A stretch of 64,000 nt of DNA from Alitta virens (taxonomy: Eukaryota > Annelida > Polychaeta > Phyllodocida > Nereididae), in NCBI GenBank assembly GCA_932294295.1, contig OW028574.1, positions 10,612,215-10,676,214 of the forward strand, given 5' to 3'. The position numbers and the translations under genes were made by a program. Shown in pieces: positions 43,900 through 54,406 of the stretch (the first letter of the stretch is position 1; every line of letters begins with the position of its first letter). The notes below the pieces were generated by a model. That model searched no databases. It was not told the DNA's origin and saw nothing but the letters and a program-made list of their open reading frames with translations.

Positions 43900-45072
43900 A
43901 TTTTAACAAGTGCAAATTCAATCAAATTCTCTAAGTCAAATTCTTTGCCAAGGGCAGCGTACGTCCTTTCTGAATCAAATTCAAGAAAGGAGTGATGCAA
44001 GGAGGTCCTGCATCACTATGTCTTTCCCCCCACAGGCAATAAAATTCACCAAATATGGAATTTTGGCACCATTTACCCCACCCCCCCTTCATAACGAAGG
44101 GTCAAACTCGGTCAACTTGCCAACCAAGGGGGGTGTTGGAACCATCTTAGCAGACACCCCTTTGTGCCAACTTGCTGAATTAATGACCTTAAATGGCAGA
44201 GGTCAAAAGTCCAGGCACTTTTTGGTGGGATTTAACAAACAAGAAACACGTGTTTCCATCAGACAAAGAAACCCCAACCTGCCAACAAACACAAAATTAA
44301 TGGAATCAGTATCTAGGACCTTTCAGGACCCACCCAATGGAACAGACCCAAAACTAACAAGTTTCGCAACTCCATAACTGATGTCATCCATTAACTAGCA
44401 CAAATTTGTCATGTGCCAAACCGTTACATGATAAAACTCAGAGAAAGAAATACACTATCTGACAAATTATCACATAAAAACAGCTATTCCTATTTCTAGA
44501 AATTACAGCTGACATACTACAGCAAAAACCACTGCTAGGGCACCGAAAAATATTAGACCGACTTTTTACAATAACTCAATTTGTCACAGCAACATGCTCA
44601 TAAATATGAACAAGACAATACACCCATGTTTTTCCGCAATCTTATTAAAAATAAGAGAGATATTCCTATTAGAAGTTAAAGTCACACATAACTCACTAGG
44701 CGAGTGAATAAAACCTTCGGAGAAAGGTCATGTCACACTGACACTTTCTTTGGAAAATCACATCAGGTACAGGGTACAACTTAAAGAATTAAAATTTGCC
44801 CTACGGAATTCTTAAGCTGATTCACTCATTTCCGGACAGTTTCGCTAGCCTACTCCGTATTAATGAAAAAGTAACTCACTAAAATTAGCAAGGAGATCCT
44901 ACTCAATCAAAAATAACTGCCAATTACACCAAATTCACTCTATACATATTTTCGCTGTATAGACAACAGACCAGGATTTGAACTAGTGTACCTTAATCAA
45001 ATCCAATGTTGTGACCATATCTGTCAGGTGGCTGTCTCAGCCTCTTTGAAATAAAGGGCTCAGCCTCAGGAT
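43900..45072. other. Spacer between integrase and the extra ORF
   Basis: Part of the LTR element. I see no coding sequence in either direction; an open frame at 43910-44377 on + has no recognisable features. Confidence 0.4.
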
Positions 45073-47316
45073 TCAGTCTGGAATCCTCAGCCAGCCAGGG
45101 TGACGCCATTTTCCGCCACATTCCATGTGGTTTGCAGGCATCAACTTGGGCGCTTCTCTGCGGCCTGTACCCACGTGGGTAGACGGCGCTGCATCAGCGT
45201 TTGGGGGCGCCGCATCATCTCCCAGCATCACGTGTTCAGAGGATGCTGCTGCTGGCCTCACTGCACTCCGAAGTACACCATCTCGCGTTTCTCCAGATCG
45301 CGTCAGAGGCGGATCCTGCTCTTTTTCAGAGGCGGGCTCATTCTGACGTTCATCATAGAGAAAGGGGTCTGTGTACGGGTCAGTCAAGGGCAAATCAGGA
45401 ATTCTAGCTACATCAGCCTTACGTACTTCAGCCAGGTACAGATAAAACAGCCAAACCCAGTCTCCAGGTTCATGAAACTGATTGCTGGACAATCTGTTGT
45501 AGTGCTTCGCCTGATTCAGAGCTGATTTCCAGCTTTAGGCGACAGCATTCAAAGTAATCTTCCATAGCTAACCGTATCCATTCAACATACTCAATTGTAC
45601 AAGCTGACTGATCCTGGAGGACATGACCATACAACAGGTCAACAGGCAGGAGGGCTTCTCTCCCAAGCATCAACTTATTGGGAGTAACCCCAGTTGAGTG
45701 CTTGGGCGTAGCCCTGTAGGCACACATGACATAAGGCAGAATATCATCCCAATCATCTCTGTAGTCATTCACTAACTTAGAGAGCATGTCCTGCAAAGAC
45801 CTATTGAACCTTTCCACTAAGCCATCGCTCTGGGGGTGATAAGCAGTCGTCCTGGTCTTAACAATGCCAAGCAATTTACACATTTCCTGGAACAACTTAG
45901 ACTCAAAGTTGGTGCCCTGATCACTATGAAGCTTATATGGGGCTCCAAACCTTAGAACTACCTGAGTTACCAAACAGTCAGCCACAGTGTAGGCTTCTTG
46001 GTGTGGTAGGGCAAAAGCCTCTGTCCATTTTGTGAAATAATCAGCAATAACCACAATGACCTTATTCCCCTTCTTAGTCTCTGGAAAAGGACCTACAATG
46101 TCTACTGCCATTCTTTCCATAGGCATCCCAACAGGAACCTGCTGTAATGGGACCCTATTCCTGCCTGTCTGTCTACGCTTCTGACAGCTCTCACACCATC
46201 CAACCCATCGGACGATGTCCTACTTGTACCCTGGCCAATAGAACCGTCTCCGGACCTTGGCCACTGTGCTATGTATTCCCATATGTCCCCCTAACCGTGA
46301 GGTATGCAGTTGCTCAAATATCGCTCGCCTCAACTTAGAAGGGATCACCAATTGCTCCACATATTCTCCTGTAGGCAATCTATGCTCTCTGTACAATTTT
46401 CCATCTTTAAAGTGCAACCAATTGTACTGGGCCCAAATATCTCTGACACTTCCTGGTCTATCTGCTATATCACTATAGGAGGGCCTTTGTCCTGCCTTCA
46501 GCCAATCCACGGCCAAAGCAGTCACACTATTCTGAGCCTGGGCAGCCACAATCTCCTCCCTTGTCCACACATTCAACCAGTTCGAACCCAGGACCTCAGA
46601 TTGTTCAGGGCCACCCACTTCCGGTGGGGCAGTCACCACTTTCGGTGACGCCTCACTGCTCACTACGGGGCTGGTCTCAGAAACTGCCACCACTGGCTGA
46701 CTCACAGAGACTGTCTCAGCCCTGGCTGATCCATCAGCCACACCACCTACGCTGCCTACAACTCTAGCTCTCCCTGGCTCCTGTCCCTGGCGCCACAATG
46801 GCGCCTGCTCCCATGGCTTCATCAACAAGTGGGCCTTGTCAGCATTCCACTGTACAAGAGCCACCATCACTCCCTGGTCACCATGCCCTGGATCAGGGCA
46901 ATCATTTCTCTTACACCTTCGTACAGGAATTCTAGAACAACCATCTGCGTTTCCGTGCTTTTTACCCTCCCTGTATTCAATTCTTAAATCATATTCAGCC
47001 AATGATGCCAACCAACGGGCCAGCATGCCCTCTGCTTCTTAAAATTCTGCAACCAAACAAGGGCACGGTGGTCAGTTCTTAAAAGCACTGATCCCTGTCC
47101 ATACAGATAAGGCCTAAAAATCTTAGCCATTCGGACAACGGCCAAAAGCTCCTTGTAAGTTGTACAGTAATTTTTCTGGCTAGTCGACAGAGCTTGAGAT
47201 GCATAAGCAATAACACATTCTTTTCCCTCAATTACCTGGGACAAAACACCACCTATCGCTAGATAAGAAGCATCTGTATCAAGAATAACAGGGCAGCTTT
47301 CTCGAGGCAAAGCCAA
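45073..47316 (-). pseudogene. Gypsy RNase H and integrase, multiply frameshifted
   Basis: From right to left: RNase H (DTDASYLAIGGVLSQ, TYKELLAVV, RTDHRALVWL) at 46984-47316. A frameshift near 47030 leads into AEYDLRIEYREGKKHGNADG and a variable linker. The integrase HHCC zinc region (GGHMGIHSTVAKVRRRFYWPGY) ends in a stop at 46220. The core domain follows at 45470-46126 with VDIVGPF, HSDQGTNF and YHPQSDGLVERFNRSL, giving the D,D-35-E triad. A last segment (45073-45492) carries FHEPGDWVWL, typical of the integrase C-terminal region. At least three breaks make it inactive. Confidence 0.9.
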
Positions 47317-47498
47317 AACTGGCGCAGTGGTTAAAGCCTTAATCGGGCCTCAAAAGACCTTTGACATTCGGAGGTCCACTCGAAGGGGACCTTGGGAGTC
47401 ATCAGGGCATGCAATGGGGCAGCTAGGGCAGCAAAGTCTGGCACATACTTTCTATAGTATGATGCAAATCCCACAAAACTACGAATCTCATGGAGGGT

Positions 47499-49190
47499 TT
47501 AGGGTTCTGGCCAATTCTTGACAACCTCAATTTTCTGAGGGTCTGGCCTAACCCCTGCTTCTCCTACCACAAGGCCAAGAAAGGGCACTTCTTTCCTAAA
47601 CAATTCACACTTACTTGGCTTCAAACGCAGACCAGCCTGGTCCATGCGCCTAAGGACAGTAACTAGATTAGCTAGGCATTGGTCAAACGTGGAACCCTGG
47701 ACCACAATATCATCCATATAACACAAACAAGTGGTCAGATCTAACCCACCTAACACCAACTCCATCAACCATTCTAATGTGGCAGGGCCATTTGTCACTC
47801 CAAAGGGCATCACTGTGAAGTGATAATGCCCTCTCGGAGCTGTAAAAGCTGTCTTTTCCTTGTCCTCACTCTCCATAGCTATCTGCCAATAACCTGAGGA
47901 CAGGTCAAGAGTACAAAACCACTTAGCACCAGCAAGGGCATCCAGGCAGTCCTCAATTCGAGGCAATGGATAAGCATCCTTCTTGGTGCAAGCGTTAAGA
48001 CGCCTGTAGTCTACACAGAACCGGAAACTGCCATCCTTCTTACGAACAAGGACTGGAGGACTAGACCAAGGACTACTACTAGGCTCAATAACTCCAAGAT
48101 CTAACATACGATCTACTTCCTCTCCTAGGGCTCGCTTTTGGGCCCAGCCCAACCGACGAGCAGGTAGCTTAAAGGGCCTATGGTCACCAGTATCAATTTC
48201 ATGCCTTGCTAACTCTGTTCGACCTAGGCCAAATTGACCTCCCTCAAAGCAATGCTCATACTCTAACAGAACCATTTTCAACTTCTCCCTTTGTTCACTA
48301 CTAAGGCCTTCTGTCGGGTCAATAAGGGGTTTCAGGTGATCTGGAAGGTCCTTGTGTCTAGGGCCCTCCTTGGAAGTCACAGCTGATACCAGCGTGTCCT
48401 CTTCCAGAGAATCCTTGTTAGACAGGACACTAGTCAGCTCTCCTAGTAATTGACCCTGTGACAGACAAATATCTTTCTCTGTTGGATTTGCTATCCAGAC
48501 CTTGGCATCAGGACAATCCACGTCCACTATGCCCCGAGGTACCATAACATGCAAATTCTGACTAACCTGGGGAATGGCTTCGAACAAGAGGTCATGACCC
48601 TGACATTTGCCCCATGTCACCAGATTGACTGCAACCAATGACACATGCCTTGCTAGCAGGCAAATGGGTTCTCTGACCACTGCTCGACCTCCAAGACCTT
48701 CTGGACCTTCTCTACACAGAACATCTGACCCACCCAAACGCAATACTCCAGAGGAACACATTAAAGTGGCTTTATGTTTCTTCAAGAAGTCCATCCCCAG
48801 TAACCCAGTCAGTTGTCCCATTTCAGCAACTAGGAACTCACACGGATACAGAGCTCTGTCCACACAGATCTCTGTCTCTAGCCTTCCATATACTTTAATA
48901 AGACCACCATTTGCGGCTGCTACCTTCCTATCCATAGACAAAAGTGGAGACCTGTACACTCCAGCTATCTCATCATACACTTTCTTGCTCATTATTGAAA
49001 CTTGGGCACCTGTGTCCACCAGCATTTCCAAATCTGTGGAACCAATTCGGATGGACAAATACCAGGCTGTTACGGCTTCTTGTGCAGCAGCACATTGATG
49101 CCGATCTTTTCCCTTAAAGACCCCCTCATCACTATTCATGGAAGCCACTAACTTCGAGGGTGGAGGACCTGGCACCAGATCTTCCTCCAC
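47499..49190 (-). CDS. Gypsy protease-reverse transcriptase segment (563 codons open)
   Basis: An aspartic protease motif (LVDTGAQVSIM) comes first, at about residue 55. The reverse transcriptase follows with FRFCVDYRRLNACTKKDAYP, TLDLSSGYWQIAM, FGVTNGPATLEWLMELV and the active-site YMDDIVV. The open frame ends at WPEP, just before the RT-RNase H connection. That connection continues, out of phase, to 47330 (HEIRSFVGFASYYRKYVPDF). It would copy element RNA into DNA, but is cut off from RNase H and integrase. Confidence 0.9.
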   Translation of the reverse strand: MEEDLVPGPPPSKLVASMNSDEGVFKGKDRHQCAAAQEAVTAWYLSIRIGSTDLEMLVDTGAQVSIMSKKVYDEIAGVYRSPLLSMDRKVAAANGGLIKVYGRLETEICVDRALYPCEFLVAEMGQLTGLLGMDFLKKHKATLMCSSGVLRLGGSDVLCREGPEGLGGRAVVREPICLLARHVSLVAVNLVTWGKCQGHDLLFEAIPQVSQNLHVMVPRGIVDVDCPDAKVWIANPTEKDICLSQGQLLGELTSVLSNKDSLEEDTLVSAVTSKEGPRHKDLPDHLKPLIDPTEGLSSEQREKLKMVLLEYEHCFEGGQFGLGRTELARHEIDTGDHRPFKLPARRLGWAQKRALGEEVDRMLDLGVIEPSSSPWSSPPVLVRKKDGSFRFCVDYRRLNACTKKDAYPLPRIEDCLDALAGAKWFCTLDLSSGYWQIAMESEDKEKTAFTAPRGHYHFTVMPFGVTNGPATLEWLMELVLGGLDLTTCLCYMDDIVVQGSTFDQCLANLVTVLRRMDQAGLRLKPSKCELFRKEVPFLGLVVGEAGVRPDPQKIEVVKNWPEP

Positions 49191-49261
49191 CCTTACTCTT
49201 TTAGCGAACCAGCTCCCTTCTCTGACTGTGAACCATTCCCTGTACCTTTTGGGGCACCTTT

Positions 49262-50626
49262 TCAGGCCCCTGACCCCTTATCCCAATCTTTCTTTTCCCT
49301 TGGGCGACTGTTTCCCCGATTGCCCCGACCAGATTGATCTCTGCCCTTGTTCTGCTTAGGGCAGTCTCTACAAATATGGCCGTAATCATTGCAATTAAAA
49401 CAGCGCCGATTGGAATTGGAAGGGGGCCTCGGCCCATTTCGGTGACCCTTATCGCTGGGCCCACCTCGATTTGCCAATACATCATTCATCAGGGAATAAA
49501 ACAACTCTTTAACTTGCTCCTGAAATATGGGGTCTCCTTTAGCTGAAGGAGCTACCCCTGATTGACTTGGAGCTAATTCTGAGGTCTCAGGATGGACAAA
49601 GGGCAAAGCCACGGCCCCTATTGGCCCAAGGTCGGGTTTGTGGGGCCTTGTGGCTTCATAGGCGGATTCATATTGGACAGCCAAATCAATGGCATCCTGT
49701 AAAGTAGAGGGCTTGAGGGCACCTAACCAGAACCTCATGCTGGGAGAACCGGCTGTTTCCATGAACCTTTCCTTGGCAAACCTTTCCTGCTCCTCAGTCG
49801 AGGATGCAGGGTTCGCCTTCCTGGAAAGATCCATTTAGAACAAGCCATATGACTCCAGATCCATTTCGGGGCCCCTCTTTGCATTAAACCATTTACTACG
49901 ATAAGCATCTAGAGCACGGGAGGAACAAAACAGACCATTCAATTGCTCTGTCATCCTAACCCACGATTTCTCATAGGGCAAGGAGACAATCTTGAGCCTA
50001 GCAGGACCGGAAATACTAGTCCACATGTGGAAACAACGCTCATCTTCTGTCCACCCAATAAAGTCTGCCACCCTCCTAAACTCCATCAAATAATCAGCAA
50101 AAGCTACTCCCAGACCATCATACAAAGGGGGTAGGGCTTCCCTACGACGCCTGTGCCTTGGACGATAGGCATGACTGCCAGGGGCCACGTGGTCCGCCAT
50201 TACTGCTCCAGCGGCCCCACCGGCCCCAGTTGGCTCAGTCCCCACCCGGGTCCTATATTCTGGAGAGGAGGTGGGAGTGGACGCACAGGAGTCATTCGAA
50301 TCCGACTCTCTCTGTACCATATCCCTGGACCTCTTTCCACTACTTGCTCTAGGTCTAGATCCCTCCCTAGGGTGCCTCACTCCTGAATTGGAGCTAACCT
50401 CCTTAGGTTGCCTCACTCCTGACATGGAGCTAGCATGTGGTCTAACTGGGGTGGCATCCCCAGAAGCCATGCTGGTGACTGGGGGGCCAGATGTGTCGAC
50501 CCCGGTTGACTGGGGAGCCAATGTTCGGCTCTCCCTGTCTTGGGGTACCTTTCTACCAGGCTTGGGTCTCAATGCTGAAGTTCCAAGCATTCTAACAGAA
50601 CACAATACAAACAGCAAACAAGACAA
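49262..50626 (-). pseudogene. Gypsy gag with CCHC zinc knuckle, one in-frame stop
   Basis: Two open segments in the same frame, 49835-50626 and 49262-49834, are separated by a single TAA at 49835-49837. The N-terminal part is Ser/Pro/Arg-rich, then comes a capsid-like helical region (WTEDERCFHMWTSISGPARL). The C-terminal part ends with the knuckle CFNCNDYGHICRDC and a basic Gly/Arg tail. The knuckle binds the element RNA in active relatives. The stop truncates the capsid domain. Confidence 0.85.
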
Positions 50627-50855
50627 ACAGAGTAACCAGGGCAGGGCAACTCAACAAGACCAGTCTCAAAGTGAAGTGAAACTACTTAGCTGTTCTGTTT
50701 CTGTTGTAGAAAACACACAAAAGAGTATTCCAATGTGACACAATGGTAAATCCTTAAAAACACAAGTAAATCCCTGCAAGCACCTTATTTGAAAAGGCAC
50801 TCACAGATCCAGAGTATTCCTGAGAATGAGTCAAGTCCCATATTGGGCGCCAATT

Positions 50856-51154
50856 TGTAAGGTCCTTCAGACTTGACTCAAATGAAGACAAAGCATACAT
50901 TTTGAAGCTTTATTGGCCCTGCCCTAGCCAAACGTCCTGTCTATTCACTATTCTGGACCAAACTGATGCTGCCAGCATCCCTGTAGCCCCCTGTAGCCCA
51001 CTCTGGCCAATAGGAACCCAACCACACCCCTATCACGTGCTCCCCTTACTGGGGCATAGGAAATGCCCTACATTCTAGGTCAACAGCCTCACACAGAGGT
51101 CACTGGGGTCATGGGAACGGGTAACATTCAAAAAACGGATTCCAGGTCATCACA
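50856..51154 (-). repeat. 5' LTR, 299 bp, TG...CA
   Basis: On the reverse strand it starts TGTGATGACCTGG at 51154 and ends GGACCTTACA at 50856. Just inside, at about 50835-50852, is the primer-binding site TGGCGCCCAATATGGGAC, beginning with the TGG expected for pairing to a tRNA 3' CCA. Confidence 0.85.
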
Positions 51155-51375
51155 ATTCATACGTAAAACAGCTGACATTGTACAAGAATCAGTAAATTGC
51201 TTACTTGAAGATTCATAAATATGAACATAACTAAAAGTTGCGAATCATATGCATTTTGCTCATGGGCATTAACTAAAATACTTGTCATATGATCTGAAAA
51301 CATGATGTTGATGAGTGCAGATCTGAAATGCTGCTGATTAAACATTTGCAGCTGGCTATGCAACCAGTCTTTCTT

Positions 51376-51490
51376 ACAAACAGTTTTAGAGTTAGTGGGA
51401 GTATAAATGAAGTGTTGCATAATACAACTATAGAAACACATGGTTTCAAACTTATAAATATTGTAAACCAATTGGCTTACACATGGTGCA
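51376..51490 (-). repeat. Dispersed repeat, copy of 15655-15770
   Basis: The reverse strand matches 15655-15770 in order and spacing. It abuts a GCGT/GTGC microsatellite on its 5' side. Confidence 0.65.
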
Positions 51491-51554
51491 TGCGTGTGCG
51501 TGCGTGCGCGTGCGTGCGTGCGTGTGCGTGTGTTAGTGTGAGTTTTAGTGTGTG

Positions 51555-51594
51555 TGTTTAACGCCTTATCAGCACCTGAGTGGGCTATGTAGAG
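51555..51594 (+). repeat. SINE-like fragment, copy of 42090-42130
   Basis: TGTTTAACGCCTTATCAGCA then CCTGAGTGGGCTATGTAGAG. It is one base different from the copy inside the LTR element. Confidence 0.6.
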
Positions 51595-51949
51595 TAGAGT
51601 AGACTCTCCATGATTTAAAGGTGTGCATGTTTGCTTAATTTTAGTTGCATGCTTGGTCAAATTTGTTGTGAGATGATTGCGAGCTCCTGTAAACCCACAA
51701 CAGGAATGTTGAAGCATTTATATAATAACATATTGAAAAAAGATTTATTTATGAATCTTATTTGATGAAAAATTATTGATATAATTTTGTGCAGAAAAAT
51801 TTTTTCATAATTTTTAATCAATTGCACTTTAGATTAAAGCAGAAATAAATAAAATAACACAAGCAATATCTTATATTTTTTCAGTAAATAAATAATATGA
51901 TATTTATTAGTAGTAGTATATAGGCGGTGCAGTCAAACTACCCCACCTG

Positions 51950-52500
51950 TTGGGGGTTTTAAGGAACTACGGTAGGTCTGAAAGGTGGTGCCCCCTAGTG
52001 GTGGATAATTAATAATAATAAATGCCGCCAGGGGGCTTAAAAGAATTAAGGTTGTGATGGGTGCTGCCACGTCTGGTGTTTATTAATATTAATACAATAA
52101 TCAAGTGCCACCACCGGGATTTGTATGAACTACAGATATGTCTGAAAGGTGGTGCCCCCTAGTGGTGGATAATTAATAATAATAAATGTCGCCAGGGGTC
52201 CAAAAAAGAATTAAGGTTTTGATGGGTGCTGCCACATCTGGTGCTTATTAATATTAATACAATTATCAAGGGCCACCACGGGGGTTTTGATGAACTAGAG
52301 GGGGGTTCTAAAGGTGCTGTCATCTGGTGGCAAATAATTAATAATAATAAAAATTGCCAGGGGGTTTATTTTTGTGAACTAGGATTGTTGAATGTGCCTC
52401 CACCTGTGAGAACATAATTATTATAAATTAAAAAAGGGACACTAGGGGTGTTATTGTAATAATTAGTGTTATGCAAGGTGGTTCCCCCTGTGGGAATATA
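51950..52500. repeat. Tandem array, about 163-166 bp units, three clear copies plus a decayed fourth
   Basis: GTGGTGCCCCCTAGTGGTGG then ATAATTAATAATAATAAATG occurs at 51984 and 52147 and in diverged form near 52312; a fourth weak copy is near 52470. Each unit also has a GAACTACnGnnnnnTCTGAA segment that resembles the short motif of the array just to the right. Confidence 0.75.
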
Positions 52501-52550
52501 ATTAATATTAAAAAGAAGGAGAAGCTGACCTCCTGTAATGAAAATAGTGA

Positions 52551-52636
52551 AACTACGGCACTTCTGAATGAGAAAAAACTACGGCACTTCTGAACAAGAA
52601 AAGCTACGGCACTTCTGAAAATACGGCAGTTCTGAA
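52551..52636 (+). promoter_or_regulatory. TACGGCASTTCTGAA motif array 1 (four copies)
   Basis: Copies at 52551, 52577, 52602 and 52620 are all forward. Three have TACGGCACTTCTGAA and one TACGGCAGTTCTGAA. The array lies about 130 bp upstream of the TATA box at 52767 and of the main gene row. Confidence 0.7.
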
Positions 52637-52751
52637 TGAAAAAATATTATATTCATTAATGGCCCCCGGGCTCTCAGAAGAATAATAAATATTAGCATTT
52701 TTCAAAATTTGAAGTTTATAAATCCATGGGAATTGTCCAATCAAACGCTAT

Positions 52752-52774
52752 GGGCGGTTTTGCTTGTATAAATA
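52752..52774 (+). promoter_or_regulatory. Core promoter: GC-box-like GGGCGG and TATAAATA
   Basis: GGGCGG at 52752-52757 and TATAAATA at 52767-52774 lie about 120 bp before the first viral ATG. A GCCTGAAC motif at 52808 also occurs 33 bp after the TATA box at 63348. Two copies of AGAGGATTATTTATTTAAG (52840 and 52862) lie in the leader. Confidence 0.55.
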
Positions 52775-52891
52775 GTTCTATGAAAACCCTGCAAAGCAAC
52801 ACTTGTCGCCTGAACGCCATCTCTACAATAAGCAGCACAAGAGGATTATTTATTTAAGACCAGAGGATTATTTATTTAAGAACTTGGTAAG

Positions 52892-53599
52892 ATGGATTAT
52901 TACGGGTCTCCTGAAAAGCTGCTGGACTCTCACTTGGTCACTTGTATGGGCTATTTGGAACATGCTATGTCTAAAAAGGACTCTGACAACCTTTTTTTGG
53001 CAGATAATTATTTTGAAATTTTATGGTACGTAAAACAAACACTATATATACATGAATCTTCATGTGATCACGAGGATAAGGCATGCCAATGTAAAGCGTG
53101 GATACTCAACAGCCCCCTGAAGTGGGTTATCGAAAAAGGAAATGCAGTATATCATAAGATAGGCCTTAGGGTGGTTTCTGACGAGGATGATTGTTGGCTG
53201 ACAGACAGTTTGAAAACATTTTTCATCTTAAAACAACGATTAGACCCCAATGTGAGTGGCCTGTCAGGGCTTTTCAAAGATCTCGACTTTGTTGAAAATA
53301 AATTAGACCAAGAGAATGTTGATCCCCAGGCTTTAGCCAAAAGGTACTACAAACTTTTGAATAATGTTGAGATATATTTGGGTATTAATTGTTCCACTTT
53401 GGAACACTCGTGTAAATGCCAATGTAAGAATTTCTTATTATGTAGTGATGTGTTAAGCCGTTCCGTGACCTTAGAGGAAAGAATTGATAAGGTTACAAAT
53501 AAAAATGTAGAAACTGCCACTGAAGGCTGCTGGCTTCTTCAAAAAATTGAGAAATATAGAGTTATATGCTTAATATATGACATGTCATTTTGGAATTGA
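52892..53599 (+). CDS. Virus-like element gene 1, Cys/His-containing, unknown function (235 aa)
   Basis: First gene of the + row, starting MDYYGSPEKLLDS. It has two Cys/His clusters, CDHEDKACQC at about residue 60 and CKCQCKNFLLC at about residue 175, which could bind zinc. The rest is helical, with no signal peptide or membrane segment. I do not recognise the family. The last dozen residues after EKYRVICL may be out-of-frame tail, since a likely splice acceptor (TTTCTATAG) follows at 53643. Position ahead of the integrase suggests an early or regulatory role, but this is only inference. Confidence 0.6.
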   Translation: MDYYGSPEKLLDSHLVTCMGYLEHAMSKKDSDNLFLADNYFEILWYVKQTLYIHESSCDHEDKACQCKAWILNSPLKWVIEKGNAVYHKIGLRVVSDEDDCWLTDSLKTFFILKQRLDPNVSGLSGLFKDLDFVENKLDQENVDPQALAKRYYKLLNNVEIYLGINCSTLEHSCKCQCKNFLLCSDVLSRSVTLEERIDKVTNKNVETATEGCWLLQKIEKYRVICLIYDMSFWN

Positions 53600-53671
53600 A
53601 TAATGCAATACACTAATAATTGTATGTTATAATTGTTTCTATAGCCCTGAAGAATACCAAAAGCTACGGAC

Positions 53672-54202
53672 ATGATTCTAATACATTGGGCGATATTAGG
53701 CCAAAAACTGTGTAAAGAAATAGCTCATGATGTTATTTTATTTAAAAGTCATCCCTTTCAATCTGTTAGAAAATGCAGAAAAGATTATGAAGAAAGTGTT
53801 AGAAAGGGCTATGTAGCTGGGATGACCTCGGCATTCCTTAGTTATGCGATTAAGTATATTGTGGATAGCGTTGAAGTGGATTCTGAAAATGACAATAGCA
53901 CTGATTCTGAAAATGAAGTTGACTCTGATGATGGCCCCCATGTCAAAAAAGTTTGCCAAGAAAGAGACAGGAGCTTTGCAGGGCGCCTAGAGGCAACAAC
54001 AAATCTTCCTCCTCATATAAGGATGAGATGGACCCTGTACATACTTGACAAATGTGACCACAGTGACCATTGGATTGAAGAAAAATCCTCCACAGAAACA
54101 TTCTTAACATTAAGAGATTGTATTGTTAATTTTTGGAACTCTCAGTTTGAAAGGTTTAATGGTGGAATCAATTATGAAATTGTAATATCTCTAGTGCATT
54201 GA
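53672..54202 (+). CDS. Virus-like element gene 2, acidic middle, unknown function (176 aa)
   Basis: It begins MILIHWAILGQKLCKEIA and has a strongly acidic Ser/Asp/Glu stretch (DSENDNSTDSENEVDSDDG, about residues 70-88). A His/Cys pair region (DKCDHSDHW) and a mixed helical end follow. There is no match to the polymerase or protease expected in a Polinton. The true start may lie in an upstream exon. Confidence 0.5.
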   Translation: MILIHWAILGQKLCKEIAHDVILFKSHPFQSVRKCRKDYEESVRKGYVAGMTSAFLSYAIKYIVDSVEVDSENDNSTDSENEVDSDDGPHVKKVCQERDRSFAGRLEATTNLPPHIRMRWTLYILDKCDHSDHWIEEKSSTETFLTLRDCIVNFWNSQFERFNGGINYEIVISLVH

Positions 54203-54406
54203 AAGTACAGACCATATTAATTGCATTGATTAAAAAAAATTATTAATAAACTTTAATAATGTACTTTAAAGGCAAATAATGACTTGGTTTTTATTAGCAT
54301 GTTGAGAGCACGTGGCAACATTTCTGCTTTATCTGTGGGGTGCAAAAGTTTATCAACTCAGTAACCTCTGGAGGCTGGGAGGGGAAAAGGGATTACATTT
54401 TTTAAA
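54203..54406. other. Short non-coding gap in the viral row
   Basis: AT-rich DNA between gene 2 and the integrase; no promoter element is clear. Confidence 0.4.

Larger units (their letters stand above)
41158..51154 (-). mobile_element. Ty3/Gypsy LTR retrotransposon, about 10 kb, degenerate
   Basis: Transcribed right to left. The order is 5' LTR (50856-51154), PBS, gag, PR-RT, RH-IN, a spacer, an extra zinc-finger ORF, PPT and a truncated 3' LTR (41158-41227). The order PR-RT-RH-IN is that of Ty3/Gypsy. Stops and frameshifts in every gene show it cannot produce its proteins. The first 70 bp of the two LTRs look essentially identical, which suggests insertion was fairly recent despite the damage. 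Confidence 0.9.
51155..51949. other. Non-coding stretch right of the LTR element
   Basis: It contains the dispersed repeat at 51376-51490, a (GCGT)n tract at about 51492-51530 and the SINE-like fragment at 51555-51594. The flank begins ATTCAT, whose duplicate is not found on the left because the 3' LTR is truncated. Confidence 0.45.

Noticed and set aside
45100..46767. Several + strand ORFs across the integrase region
   Set aside because: They are antisense shadows of the degenerate pol gene.
41158..51154. An envelope gene in the LTR element, making it a retrovirus
   Set aside because: The ORF after integrase lacks a signal peptide, transmembrane helix or cleavage-type features and instead has C2H2 fingers.
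53152..53340. 62-aa reverse-strand ORF inside viral gene 1
   Set aside because: It is antisense to a longer coding frame, with no motif or upstream signal.
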